Assembly: GCA_028865235.1 (NCBI GenBank) | Contig: CP114561.1 | Location: forward strand, 4,112,001-4,176,000 | DNA: 64,000 nucleotides | Reading direction: 5' to 3' | Origin: Candidatus Manganitrophus sp. | GTDB lineage: Bacteria; Nitrospirota; Nitrospiria; SBBL01; Manganitrophaceae | Shown here: positions 17,806 to 26,600 of the stretch, piece by piece | Layout of the letters: each line of letters starts with the position of its first letter | Position numbering within the stretch: the stretch's first letter is position 1 | Notes under the pieces: generated by a model | The model's database searches: none | Seen by the model: the letters and a program-made list of their open reading frames with translations, nothing else | What the model was told of the DNA's origin: nothing | Program-made: the position numbers and the translations under genes

Positions 17806-19242
17806 TCAGTCCGTATTCGCAGCGGGAAGCGGTTCCCGGTTTTCTCCGGTATCGGCGGGAGAGGGAATGGGATGTGCCCAGCGCCGCTTGAGTTTTTCGA
17901 CGAGGGTGGTCCGGTTCATCTTCAAAAGCTGGGCGGCGCGATTTTTGACGCCGTTGGCCTTCGACAGTGCTTGCTGTAGGAGCTGGTTTTCAAATTCGGA
18001 GACCAGTTCTGAGAAATTGGCCCCTTCTTCGGGAAGCTCGAATTGAAAGAGGAGCCGACGCTCGTGAGATTTGGTGAGCTTGTCGGGCAGATCCGACGGC
18101 TGGATGAACCCCTCCTGTTTCAGGGTCACCAGCCGCTCGATGAGATTCTCAAGCTCCCGAATGTTTCCCGGCCAGGGATATTCCAATAGGAGCTTCTCCG
18201 CATCGGGTACGACGCCCTGAATCTTACGCTGTTTTTTCTCGTTAAAGCGGCTGATGAAGTGGTTGATCAGCAGGGGAACATCCTCCTTTCTCTCGCGAAG
18301 AGGAGGGATCATCATCGGAATGACGTTCAGCCGGTAGAAGAGATCTTTCCGGAAGCGTTTTTCATCAACGGCCTGTTCGAGGTCTTGATTGGTGGCGGCG
18401 ATGATGCGGACGTCGACGTGGATCGTTTTGTTTCCGCCGACCCGCTCGAAGGAGCGTTCCTGCAACACGCGGAGCAGTTTTACCTGCAAGGGGAGCGGGA
18501 GCTCGCTGATCTCGTCCAAAAAGAGGGTTCCCCCGTGGGCCAGCTCGAATCGGCCGATCCGGGAGGTGACGGCGCCGGTGAAGGCCCCCTTTTCATGACC
18601 GAAGAGCTCGCTTTCCAGAAGCGCTTCCGGAATAGCGCCGCAGTTCACCGGAATCAACGGCTTGTCTCGTCGCGGGCTGTTAAAATGGATCGTTTTTGCG
18701 ACGACCTCTTTCCCCGTTCCGCTTTCACCTTGGATGAGGATGGTGCTGTCGCTGTCGGCCACACGCTCAATCAATTCGTAAACCCCCTGCATGAGGGGGC
18801 TTTGTCCGACCATATTTTCAAATTGATATTTTTCGCGAACCATTTTTTGCAACAAGAGGTTCTCATGTTTGAGACGGTGATATTCCAATGCGTTTTTCAA
18901 GAGACCCAGAACGACGTCGACCTGAAACGGTTTTGAAACAAAGTCGAACGCGCCCGACTTCATCGCCTTCACCGAAAGCTCAATGGTCCCAAAGCCGGTA
19001 AGGAGAATACAAACCGCATGCGAGTGGACCCGTTTGATCTCCCTCATGAGGTCGATCCCGTTCATTCCCGGGAGCTCGTAATCGATCAGGTGGAGTTGGA
19101 AAGAGATATTCTTTGCCAAGGCGAGCGCTTCGGCGCCGTCCGCGGCGGTTTCAACCCGATATCCCGTTTGCTCCAAAAGTTCCGACAACACCGTCCGGAC
19201 GGAAGGATCGTCTTCGACAACAAGAATCCGGTCACCGCTCAT
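17806..19242 (-). CDS. NtrC-family sigma-54-dependent response regulator (intact)
   Basis: 478 residues: receiver domain with D54 in LHLIDYELPGMNG and K in VSKPF; AAA+ domain with GESGTGKE, GAFTGA and TLFLDEISELPLPLQVKLLRVLQE; C-terminal Fis-type HTH (NGVKNRAAQLLKMNRTTLVEKL), then a Pro-rich tail. It stands between two sigma-54 flagellar promoters and has its own sigma-70-type promoter, so it may be the master activator (FleQ/FlrA-like in position, though unlike those it keeps a full phospho-acceptor site). No kinase is adjacent; the kinase at 14604-15527 or another could phosphorylate it. Confidence 0.9.
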   Translation of the reverse strand: MSGDRILVVEDDPSVRTVLSELLEQTGYRVETAADGAEALALAKNISFQLHLIDYELPGMNGIDLMREIKRVHSHAVCILLTGFGTIELSVKAMKSGAFDFVSKPFQVDVVLGLLKNALEYHRLKHENLLLQKMVREKYQFENMVGQSPLMQGVYELIERVADSDSTILIQGESGTGKEVVAKTIHFNSPRRDKPLIPVNCGAIPEALLESELFGHEKGAFTGAVTSRIGRFELAHGGTLFLDEISELPLPLQVKLLRVLQERSFERVGGNKTIHVDVRIIAATNQDLEQAVDEKRFRKDLFYRLNVIPMMIPPLRERKEDVPLLINHFISRFNEKKQRKIQGVVPDAEKLLLEYPWPGNIRELENLIERLVTLKQEGFIQPSDLPDKLTKSHERRLLFQFELPEEGANFSELVSEFENQLLQQALSKANGVKNRAAQLLKMNRTTLVEKLKRRWAHPIPSPADTGENREPLPAANTD

Positions 19243-19299
19243 AGCGTTCTCCGATCACGTTATTTCTAAAATGGAATATTCCGAAAAGGGGATAGTCAG

Positions 19300-19327
19300 A
19301 GCATAACAGACTTTTTCCATCTGTCAA
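19300..19327 (-). promoter_or_regulatory. Sigma-70-type promoter of the NtrC-family regulator gene
   Basis: On the minus strand TTGACA (19327-19322) and TATGCT (19305-19300) are spaced by 16 bases, about 58 bases before the start codon at 19242. It would place this regulator at the top of the cascade. Confidence 0.6.
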
Positions 19328-19448
19328 CGATTTGACCGAAAATTTCTCGCCGACCCTTCCCGGCAGAAAATTCCCACCGGTAGGCAAAGAGGTCCGGAAA
19401 AAGAGGCGGTGTTTCGGTAAAACCGGTACAAAATTTCGGAAATCATGC

Positions 19449-19464
19449 TGGTACGCATCTTGCT
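19449..19464 (+). promoter_or_regulatory. Sigma-54 promoter for fliK-flgD-flgE
   Basis: TGGTACGCATCTTGCT matches the -24/-12 consensus with GG and GC exactly 12 bases apart. The expected start is about 43 bases before the fliK ATG at 19519. Confidence 0.8.
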
Positions 19465-19518
19465 CTATCCGAACCCGATGACAAACGGCAGCCCCAACGT
19501 TCAACCGGAAAACAAGCG

Positions 19519-20957
19519 ATGAGTGATCTACTCGATCTGCAATCGATCAACGGCCTCGCACCCGCCGCGGGATCTCAGGGCGAAAAGCTCGCTTCGAAAA
19601 AAGAAGAGAGCCCGGAGGGATTCCTGAAGGTCTTGAATGGGCTTGCGGACGAAACGAGGGCCGTCGGGACTCCCAATGAGGAAGGTCCTCTCGCTTCCGC
19701 GACGGAGGAGGGCCATCCCTTATTGGCATTTCACGGACGTTCCTTGCTGGACGGGAATGTCGGTATCGGCGTTCTCGATGAGGGAGAGGAAGGAACCGAA
19801 GAGGGGGCCTCTCCGATCGATTCGACGCTCAACCTTCCAGCCGGGCTGACTCTGTTACAAGTTGGACTTGTTCAGGGTCCTCCGCCGGAAGGATCTTCAT
19901 CCCTTCCGCTCGCTTCTCCGGGGGGAGAGGCACAACCGGATGGACCGGAACAGACAAGGGGAAACGGCCCACAGGTCAGTTTGTTTTCGAAACCAGATCT
20001 GCCGATTGCAGAAGCGGCTACACCCGGCCCGATCGCTTCCACAGATCTGGAAACGGAGGTTGGAATATTTCCCGAACAGGGAGGTTTGACAGGGGAGCCC
20101 GCGCTGCAAGGAGAGAAAGAACTTCAGGGGACAGGACCTTTTAAGGGTACGGAGCCGATCGCTTCCCATGATCCGCTCCGTCCGATGACCTTGCCGGAAA
20201 GGGGTCTTCATCAAAAAGCGGGAGAGAATCCGGATCGAATCGCTTCTTCCAACGTGCGACCCAAGGAGAATGAATCGAGTGAGACAAGTTTTTCGAGACC
20301 GAAGCAATCGGTGGGATCGAAAAAGAAAAATCCGTTCTTTCGGTTCTCGCCGGTGGCCATCAAAATAACTCTGAAGAAGCCGGGGCGAGACCTGGATCGG
20401 AACGGCCCGACCCGATGGGGATGGTTGCCAATGAAACGGCTGGAATGAGCGCATCCGATATCGGTCCCTCCAGCCTAAAAGATGACTTCATGAAGAGGGG
20501 GACAGGATCGTCCAATCCGATTCAGTCAAATATAACGGGCGACACCTTGTCCGGAATACCTGAGGAGAGACACCTTCTTCATCAAATATCTGAAAAGTGG
20601 ACCTTATCCCACTTTAAGAACGACCATTCCTTCCGCCTTCAATTGGAACCGGAGAGGCTTGGTGAGCTTCAAATCGATATCTCAATGCATCAAGAGGGGA
20701 TCGTCGCCGAGATCGTGACAAAACATCCTTTCGTGAAGGAACTCCTGGAGGGGAATCAGGAATTGCTGAGGGGAGCGCTGGCCGAACAGGGGATGAAAAT
20801 CGATCGGTTCTCGGTCAGCATTGGCGATCCCGGCCAGGCCGCCCTCGGCTGGGAAGATCACCTACGAAAACAGGGAACGGACTCTCCCTATTACGCTTCG
20901 CAATCCTCTCTGCCGCCGGCTGAAGAGGGGGAAATTTTCCCGAGCAGCGGTGGATGA
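19519..20957 (+). CDS. fliK: Flagellar hook-length control protein FliK (frameshifted)
   Basis: The joined protein is about 479 residues: a long low-complexity region rich in Gly, Pro, Glu and Ser, then the conserved FliK C-terminal domain (about 380-460) with LQLEPERLGELQIDISMHQEGIVAEI, LLRGALAEQGMKIDRFSV. The first frame turns basic and unnatural after two runs of five A (20320-20324, 20326-20330). The other frame continues naturally (LAGGHQNNSEEAGARPGSERPDPMG), so the indel is there. FliK is secreted, measures hook length and switches FlhB to filament substrates. It is first in its operon and followed by flgD. Confidence 0.85.
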
Positions 20958-21052
20958 AAGAGGGGGCGTGGAGCGCGATTAGTATTTACATATAAGGCGG
21001 GCACCGATCTTCCCGCCGGAGTCAAATCGCATTTTTGTGGAGGAGACGATAG

Positions 21053-21661
21053 ATGGATGCAATCGGTCAATTAGGCGCTGACACTTTTTTGAATTTACTA
21101 TCGGTCCAATTACAATACCAGGACCCGCTCCAACCGATGGACAGCATGCAGTTCGTCACGCAGCTGGCTCAATTCACTCAGGTGGAAAAGTCGGTGAATA
21201 TGGACAAAACCTTGGGAACGCTCACGCAATACATGGCCTCCATGAACAATTACAACGCGGCCGGCTTGATCGGAAAAGACGTTCAGGTCGAGGGGAGGAG
21301 CTTTCCTCTGCGGGAGGATGTCCCCGCGACATTGAACTACCAATTGGAAGGGGATGCCAGGGAGGTGATGATTCAAATCTCGGATGAGACGGGGAATGTC
21401 GTTCGGAACATTCGCACAGGAGTCCAGCCGGCGGGAATGCAGAATGTTACCTGGAACGGCTTGGACGAACATGGAAACAACTTGCCGGAGGGGACGTACA
21501 CCTATGACGTTTCCGCGGTGGATGTCACCGGGGCGCCTGTTCGGGCGCAAACCTACACGCAAGGACGGGTGACCGGCGTGACCTTTGAGAACAGCATCGC
21601 TTATCTCATGGTCAACGGCGCACGGGTTCCGGCATCGGGCGTATTGCGGATCCATCAATAA
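21053..21661 (+). CDS. flgD: Flagellar hook-capping protein FlgD
   Basis: Intact, 202 residues. The N-terminal hook-cap region has FLNLLSVQLQYQDPLQPMDSMQFVTQLAQFTQVEKSVNM-type sequence (here read in pieces: LSVQLQYQDPL, QFVTQLAQFTQVE). The C-terminal FLG-type beta domain carries the GNVVRNI, WNGLDEHGNNLPEGTYTY motif. FlgD is a scaffold at the hook tip for FlgE assembly and is discarded afterwards. A GGAG-type ribosome site precedes ATG 21053, and flgE starts 23 bases downstream. Confidence 0.96.
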   Translation: MDAIGQLGADTFLNLLSVQLQYQDPLQPMDSMQFVTQLAQFTQVEKSVNMDKTLGTLTQYMASMNNYNAAGLIGKDVQVEGRSFPLREDVPATLNYQLEGDAREVMIQISDETGNVVRNIRTGVQPAGMQNVTWNGLDEHGNNLPEGTYTYDVSAVDVTGAPVRAQTYTQGRVTGVTFENSIAYLMVNGARVPASGVLRIHQ

Positions 21662-21684
21662 GATAAACAGGGAGGGAAGATCAG

Positions 21685-22974
21685 ATGGCGATTTTAACTT
21701 CGCTTTTTTCAAGTGTCAGCGGGATCAACGCATTCGGTAACGGGCTTTCCGTCATCAGCAATAATATTGCGAACATGGCGACCATCGGCTTTAAGGACAG
21801 CAGCGTGGCGTTTTCCGATATTATCGGGGAAGGCTCCGCCGGCAATCAAATCGGGCATGGGGTTTTCGTCAGCGGCATTCGGACGCAATTCACCCAAGGA
21901 TCGTTCGAAACGACCGGAAACGGACTCGACATGGCGCTCGAGGGAGACGGGTTTTTTATCTTGAGAACGCCGGAAGGAACGGAGTCGTATACCCGCGCCG
22001 GCCTTTTCAGTGTGGACCAGGACGGACTCATCGCCAATCCGGATGGTCTATTTCTTCAAGGCTATCAAGCCGACCCGACCGGCGCTCTGACCGGACAGAT
22101 CGGCAATCTCAATGTGGCGTCGACCTCTTTCCCGCCGCAGGCGACCACCGAAATGAGTATCGTGGCCAATATCGATTCCAGGGTGACCATTCCCCCCGCT
22201 TTTGATGTGACCGATCCGACGGGGACCTCGAATTTCTCGACCAGTTTGTCGATGTTCGACTCCCTCGGAAACAGCCACCTCGTCTCGGTTTTCTTTAGAA
22301 AGAGCGCGACGGCCCCAGGCGGAAACACCTGGCAGTGGTTCGCGGTCGTCGAGGGGGCGGACGCGACCAGCGGCGTCACGGAGATCCAGGCGCAGGGAAC
22401 GTTGACCTTCACCACCGCCGGAGAGCTCGATACAGAGAGCGTCATTACCTATCCGACCGGCGGCTTCGACTTTTCCGGCGGGGCGACGCAGAATCAGATC
22501 ATCGACTTTGGTTTCGGGGAGAGCATTACCACGGATGGGGGAACCGGTTTAGATGGGCTTACCCAATTCGGGTCGAACTCGGGGGTTCTCAACCAATTGC
22601 AAGACGGCTATGCCTCCGGATCGCTTCAGCGGGTCTCCGTCAACAGTGAGGGTCTGCTCACCGGGCTCTTCACCAACGGGAAGAGCCGGACCCTCGGCGG
22701 GGTTACGCTCGGGCGATTTAACAATCCCCAGGGACTGGTCAAGCTCGGAAATAATCTTTATGCCGTCTCTTCCGACTCTGGACAACCGATTTTCGGCTCG
22801 CCCGATTCGGCCGGAATGGGAAGGGTTCTGGCGAGCTCGCTGGAGTTGTCGAGCGTCGACCTAGCGGGACAGTTCGTGAAGATGATCGAGTATCAGCGCG
22901 GATTCCAAGCCAATTCCCGCGTGATCTCCATTACGGACGAGATCCTCCAGGAGCTGGTGAATCTGACGAGATAA
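21685..22974 (+). CDS. flgE: Flagellar hook protein FlgE
   Basis: Intact, 429 residues. The N-terminus has LFSSVSGINAFGNGLSVISNNIANMATIGFK. The core includes the DMALEGDGFFIL and YTRAGLFSVDQDGLIANPDG motifs, and the C-terminus carries SSVDLAGQFVKMIEYQRGFQANSRVISITDEILQELVNL. These are the standard FlgE marks. It forms the hook. It ends the fliK-flgD-flgE group and is followed by a strong hairpin and a new sigma-54 promoter. Confidence 0.97.
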   Translation: MAILTSLFSSVSGINAFGNGLSVISNNIANMATIGFKDSSVAFSDIIGEGSAGNQIGHGVFVSGIRTQFTQGSFETTGNGLDMALEGDGFFILRTPEGTESYTRAGLFSVDQDGLIANPDGLFLQGYQADPTGALTGQIGNLNVASTSFPPQATTEMSIVANIDSRVTIPPAFDVTDPTGTSNFSTSLSMFDSLGNSHLVSVFFRKSATAPGGNTWQWFAVVEGADATSGVTEIQAQGTLTFTTAGELDTESVITYPTGGFDFSGGATQNQIIDFGFGESITTDGGTGLDGLTQFGSNSGVLNQLQDGYASGSLQRVSVNSEGLLTGLFTNGKSRTLGGVTLGRFNNPQGLVKLGNNLYAVSSDSGQPIFGSPDSAGMGRVLASSLELSSVDLAGQFVKMIEYQRGFQANSRVISITDEILQELVNLTR

Positions 22975-22981
22975 GTCCCGG

Positions 22982-23010
22982 GCGCCGGGGCGGTTATCCC
23001 GCCCCGGCGC
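22982..23010 (+). terminator. Strong GC-rich hairpin after flgE, no T-run
   Basis: GCGCCGGGGCGG (22982-22993) pairs perfectly with CCGCCCCGGCGC (22999-23010) over a 5-base TTATC loop. No T-run follows, so it may stabilise the hook mRNA 3' end or need Rho rather than being a classical intrinsic terminator. It separates flgE from the fliL promoter. Confidence 0.5.
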
Positions 23011-23153
23011 ATCCGTCAAAGCAATGACGCTCCTCCCCCCTTGTTTGACACCTCTTTTGATTTTCATCGCATCTTCTCTTCGCTAAATCAATTTTAATCA
23101 TCGATAAGGCGGTGATTCCGGCCTCCGGGTCGCGCTTCCCGGCATTTTATCGC

Positions 23154-23169
23154 TGGCATGGACATTGCT
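23154..23169 (+). promoter_or_regulatory. Sigma-54 promoter for the fliL-fliA operon
   Basis: TGGCATGGACATTGCT fits the -24/-12 consensus, with GG and GC 12 bases apart and one mismatch in TGGCAC. The predicted start is about 30 bases before the fliL GTG. Confidence 0.75.
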
Positions 23170-23210
23170 ATGCATACCAAATGAACTTAATCCCATGATG
23201 GAGTGGATCC

Positions 23211-23774
23211 GTGGCGGAGGAAGAAAAAAAAGGAGAGGCCGACAAAGCCGATAAAAAGGACGCGAAACCTCCAGCAAAATCGAAGAAAATGTTGTTCATC
23301 ATTGTCGGCGCGGTGATCCTTCTTGCGGCGGGAGGAGGCGTTTTTTTCATGATGAAGAAACCCTCCGAGGAGACGGTTGCGGTTGTCGCCGCCGAAGAAG
23401 CGGACCCTCCTAAAACGGAAAAGAGCGGCGGGAAGGCGGAGGCGGCCGGCGGCGAGAAGACGGAGGAGAAGGGAGGGGTCATTTTCGATTTGGATCCCTT
23501 CGTCGTCAATCTGGCCGATACCCCGGAGATCCGGTATCTTAAGTTGACGATCAAGTTGGAGCTGGCGAAGGAGGAATATACCGAGGAAGTGACAAAACGG
23601 ATGCCTCAGATCCGCGATTCGCTGCTGATTCTTTTCAGCAGCAAAGAGTATGCGAGTATCCGAACCGTTGAGGGAAAAATGGAACTCCGCGATGAGATTC
23701 TCCAAAGGTTAAATACGATCTTAAAAAAGGGAGCGGTGAAGGCGGCGTATTTTACCGATTTTGTGGCGCAATAG
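23211..23774 (+). CDS. fliL: Flagellar basal body-associated protein FliL
   Basis: 187 residues with a charged, Lys/Ala-rich cytoplasmic lead, one membrane helix (about 24-44: MLFIIVGAVILLAAGGGVFFMM) and a periplasmic FliL domain (VIFDLDPFVVNLADTPEIRYLKLTIKLEL, PQIRDSLLILFSSKEYASI, EIL.RLN). FliL surrounds the stator and supports motor torque. The GTG start is used because GGAG lies seven bases upstream. It heads the operon behind the sigma-54 site. Confidence 0.93.
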   Translation: MAEEEKKGEADKADKKDAKPPAKSKKMLFIIVGAVILLAAGGGVFFMMKKPSEETVAVVAAEEADPPKTEKSGGKAEAAGGEKTEEKGGVIFDLDPFVVNLADTPEIRYLKLTIKLELAKEEYTEEVTKRMPQIRDSLLILFSSKEYASIRTVEGKMELRDEILQRLNTILKKGAVKAAYFTDFVAQ

Positions 23775-23819
23775 GAGTTGCGATGAACCGGTCGATTGCA
23801 GGGCCGACATCGTGAATCG

Positions 23820-24821
23820 ATGATGGCGGAGAAAATATTATCTCAAGAAGAGGTGGATGCCCTTCTCAAAGGCGTTTCCGACGGAAAGGTCAGCACGCAA
23901 CCCGCGCCGGCGCCGTCTCAAGGGGTCCGGCCGTATGATTTCACCAGCCGCGATCCCATTCCTCACGGAGGAATCTCGGGTTTCGAGTTTGCTCATGAGC
24001 GGTTCGCGCGATTTTTCAAGGCCACCCTCTCCTCGGTTGTTCGTAAAGAGATCAAGATTCAGCCGATGCCGATCCAGGTCCTTCCTTTTAAGGAGCTCAT
24101 GAAAGACGCTCCCGTGCCGATCAGCTTGAACCTGATTAAAATGGATCCGCTCAAAGGACAGGCCTTGATCGTGGTGAAGCCGGAGCTTCTTTATACGCTT
24201 CTTGAGCTCCTCTTCGGCGGAAACGGCCAAGGCCCGGGCAAAATCGCCGTCACGGAGTTTACGCCGATCGAGCAACGGGTGATCCGCCGGTTCGTTGTGA
24301 TGGTTCTTGAAGAATTTCAAAAAGCATGGACGCCGCTTTATCCTCTCAAACCTTCTTTGGTCCGGACCGAGACCAATCCGCAGTTTGCCAACGTCATGAG
24401 CCCCGGCGAGCAGATTGTCAAGGTTTCGTTCAAGCTTGAGATTGAAGATCAGAAACGGGAGATTATCCTTGCGATTCCATTTACCTCTCTTGAACCGGTC
24501 TTTGAAAAATTGGTCGGCGGTTTCACCGGAACCGCCCGAGAGGTTGATCCCGAATGGGCCGCGCGTTTAAGGGCGGAGATGGCCGACTGCCGGGTTTCGG
24601 TCACAGCCGAGCTGGGAGGGGCGGTTCTGACGGTAGAGGAGATCACCCAGCTGGCGGTGGGGGATATCATTATTCTCGAAAAGGGGGTTGATGAAGATCT
24701 GGAGATGAAGGTGGAGGGAAGACCGAAATTTCGAGGCCATCCCGGTCTCCACCGGGGGAAGCCTGCGTTTCAGATCACCTCACTGATTTACGATCGGAGG
24801 GAAGCGCAACATGGCAGATGA
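23820..24821 (+). CDS. fliM: Flagellar motor switch protein FliM
   Basis: About 333 residues, intact. The N-terminus is the CheY-P-binding segment (AEKILSQEEVDALL). The middle CheC-like domain has HERFARFFKATLSSV and LLELLFGGNG, and the C-terminal SpoA domain has RVSVTAELGGAVLTVEEI..LAVGDIIIL. ATG 23820 (MMAEK) or 23823 is the natural start; the longer TTG frame is unlikely. FliM is the CheY-P receiver of the C-ring. Its end overlaps the fliN start by 11 bases. Confidence 0.95.
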   Translation: MMAEKILSQEEVDALLKGVSDGKVSTQPAPAPSQGVRPYDFTSRDPIPHGGISGFEFAHERFARFFKATLSSVVRKEIKIQPMPIQVLPFKELMKDAPVPISLNLIKMDPLKGQALIVVKPELLYTLLELLFGGNGQGPGKIAVTEFTPIEQRVIRRFVVMVLEEFQKAWTPLYPLKPSLVRTETNPQFANVMSPGEQIVKVSFKLEIEDQKREIILAIPFTSLEPVFEKLVGGFTGTAREVDPEWAARLRAEMADCRVSVTAELGGAVLTVEEITQLAVGDIIILEKGVDEDLEMKVEGRPKFRGHPGLHRGKPAFQITSLIYDRREAQHGR

Positions 24822-25227
24822 GGATCCCAAGGCCGGACCGGGGGGCGGGGCGCAGAAGCCGGCCGCCGCACCGACGGCGGGGGCGGCCAAGAAGCCTGCG
24901 GGCGCGGAAGCGAAACCCCCGTCATTTGCGCCGCTGGAGCAGAAAAAAACCGGCGCGCCGGTAGGCAATCTCGATTTTATCCTCGATATTCCCCTGGAAA
25001 TTCGCGTCGAGCTGGGGAACGCAAAAATTCTCATCCGGGATCTCCTCCAACTCGGCCAAGGATCGGTGGTCGAACTGGAAAAGCTGTCGGGCGAGCCGCT
25101 GGAGGTGTTTATCGGCGATAAGTTGGTGGCCCGTGGCGAGGTCGTCGTCGTGAACGAAAAATTCGGAATTCGCCTCACCGATATCGTCAGCGCGGCGGAA
25201 CGAATCAAACAACTCAGCAAAGGATGA
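24811..25227 (+). CDS. fliN: Flagellar motor switch protein FliN
   Basis: 138 residues: an Ala/Pro/Lys-rich lead of about 50 residues, then a SpoA domain (LDFILDIPLEIRVELGNAKILIRDLLQLGQGSVVELEKL in part, VFIGDKLVARGEVVVVNEKFGIRLTDIV). FliN forms the lower C-ring and the docking site for FliH. The gene overlaps fliM and is followed four bases later by fliO. Confidence 0.95.
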   Translation: MADEDPKAGPGGGAQKPAAAPTAGAAKKPAGAEAKPPSFAPLEQKKTGAPVGNLDFILDIPLEIRVELGNAKILIRDLLQLGQGSVVELEKLSGEPLEVFIGDKLVARGEVVVVNEKFGIRLTDIVSAAERIKQLSKG

Positions 25228-25231
25228 CCCC

Positions 25232-25539
25232 GTGGACCCCTTTTGGAACCTCATCAAAGTCGGCGCATCGCTTCTTTTTGTTCTCGGAATCATGGCCCTG
25301 ACGGCCTATGCCGCCAAACGGTTCCTCGGCTCCAAATTGGGACGCTGGCGTTCGCAGCCCCTCATCCAGGTTTTGGCGACGACCTATCTCGGCCCGAAGA
25401 AAGAGATTGCGGTGATCGAGGTCGGAAAAGAGTATCTGGTCGTCGGCATCACGCCGACACAGATCTCCCTTCTCACCCGGCTGGAGGAGCCCCCCTTCCG
25501 TCGGCGCCGATCGAAACAAGCGCGGGGCCGCGAACATGA
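25232..25539 (+). CDS. fliO: Flagellar biosynthesis protein FliO (frameshifted at C6 run)
   Basis: The N-terminal frame has a membrane helix (about 10-29: ASLLFVLGIMALTAYAAKRF) and the FliO core RSQPLIQVLATTYLGPKKEIAVIEVGKEYLVVGIT. At six C (25489-25494) the frame is lost. One base restores APLPSAPIETSAGPRT and a stop at 25537-25539 that overlaps the fliP ATG (ATGA). The apparent 254-residue product that runs into fliP is an artefact. FliO assists assembly of the FliP ring. Confidence 0.85.
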
Positions 25540-26299
25540 CGCATCGGCTTCTCCTACGCGTCGGGATTGTATGCGCCCTCTTTTTGATCTGTGTCATGGC
25601 GCCGGTTTCAGCGGCGGAGACCCCCAACGGAGCTCCCTCCTTGACGATCAACCTGGGAGACGGCACACCCCAGCAGATGTCGGTGGTCGTTCAGATTCTC
25701 CTCCTCCTGACGGTCCTCTCTCTGGCCCCGGCGCTGATCATGATGGTCACCTCGTTTACGCGGATCGTGGTTGTCCTCTCCTTTTTGCGGCATGCATTGG
25801 GAACGCAGCAAAGCCCTCCCAACCAGGTCCTCATCAGCCTGGCCCTTTTTTTAACGCTCTTTGTGATGTCGCCGGTCTGGCAAAAAATCAATGCGGAGGC
25901 GCTTCAACCCTACCTGGAGCAGAAGGCGTCGCAATCGGAGGCGCTCGAGCGGGCGGCCGACTCGGCGCGGGGTTTTATGCTCAAGCAGGTTCGTGAGAAA
26001 GACCTCGCCCTTTTCGTCGATATGGCGAAGCTGCCGGCGCCGAATACCCCGTCCGAGCTCCCGATTCATGTGGTGATTCCGGCCTTCATGATCAGCGAGC
26101 TCCGACCGCTTTTCAGATCGGTTTCCTGATCTTCTTGCCCTTTCTCATCATCGATATCGTCGTGGCGAGCATTTTGATGTCGATGGGGATGATGATGCTT
26201 CCTCCCGTCATGGTCTCCCTTCCGTTCAAGCTGATTCTTTTTGTTTTGGCCGACGGGTGGTTTCTCGTCGTGGGGTCTCTGGTCAAGAGCTTTGCGTAA
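25536..26299 (+). CDS. fliP: Flagellar export gate protein FliP (frameshifted near 26103)
   Basis: 254 residues when joined: signal peptide (about 1-26), membrane helices in VVVQILLLLTVLSLAPALIMMVTSFTRIVVVLSFL (read in two segments), the TQQSPPNQVL motif, and ALFVDMAK. After VIPAFMISELR the frame changes; TAFQIGFLIFLPFLIIDIVVASIL and the MSMGMMMLPPVMVSLPFKLILFVLADGW region continue in another. FliP forms the core of the export gate with FliQ and FliR. Confidence 0.92.
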
Positions 26300-26321
26300 C
26301 AGTCTAAAAAAGGATTTAAAA

Positions 26322-26591
26322 ATGACGATGGAATTTGTGGTTGAGATGGGTCAGCGGACCATCGAAACGGCGCTCCTTCTGGCCGCTCCGGCGCTTCTTT
26401 TCAGCTTGGCGGCGGGACTGCTCGTGAGCCTCTTTCAGGCGGTCACCCAAATCAACGAAGCGACCTTGACGTTTCTGCCGAAGATTCTGGCGGTGGCGCT
26501 CGCTCTGTTGATCTTCTTTCCCTGGATGCTCTCGCTCCTGATCGAGTTTACGAGCCGTCTGCTGATCAACCTTCCGAATTACGTCCATTAG
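26322..26591 (+). CDS. fliQ: Flagellar export gate protein FliQ
   Basis: 89 residues with two membrane helices (about 15-38 and 50-73) and the family motifs TALLLAAPALLFSLAAGLLVSLFQAVTQINEATL (in segments) and LTFLPKILAVALAL. The start ATG 26322 gives the normal length; a longer in-frame ORF from 26241 reads through the fliP end and is not real. FliQ wraps around FliP/FliR in the gate. Confidence 0.94.
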   Translation: MTMEFVVEMGQRTIETALLLAAPALLFSLAAGLLVSLFQAVTQINEATLTFLPKILAVALALLIFFPWMLSLLIEFTSRLLINLPNYVH

Positions 26592-26600
26592 GAGAGCGTG

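Noticed and set aside
23090..23110. Sigma-28 promoter (TAAA ... CGATAA) upstream of fliL
   Set aside because: The spacing is about 12 instead of about 15 bases, and a good sigma-54 site lies nearer the gene.
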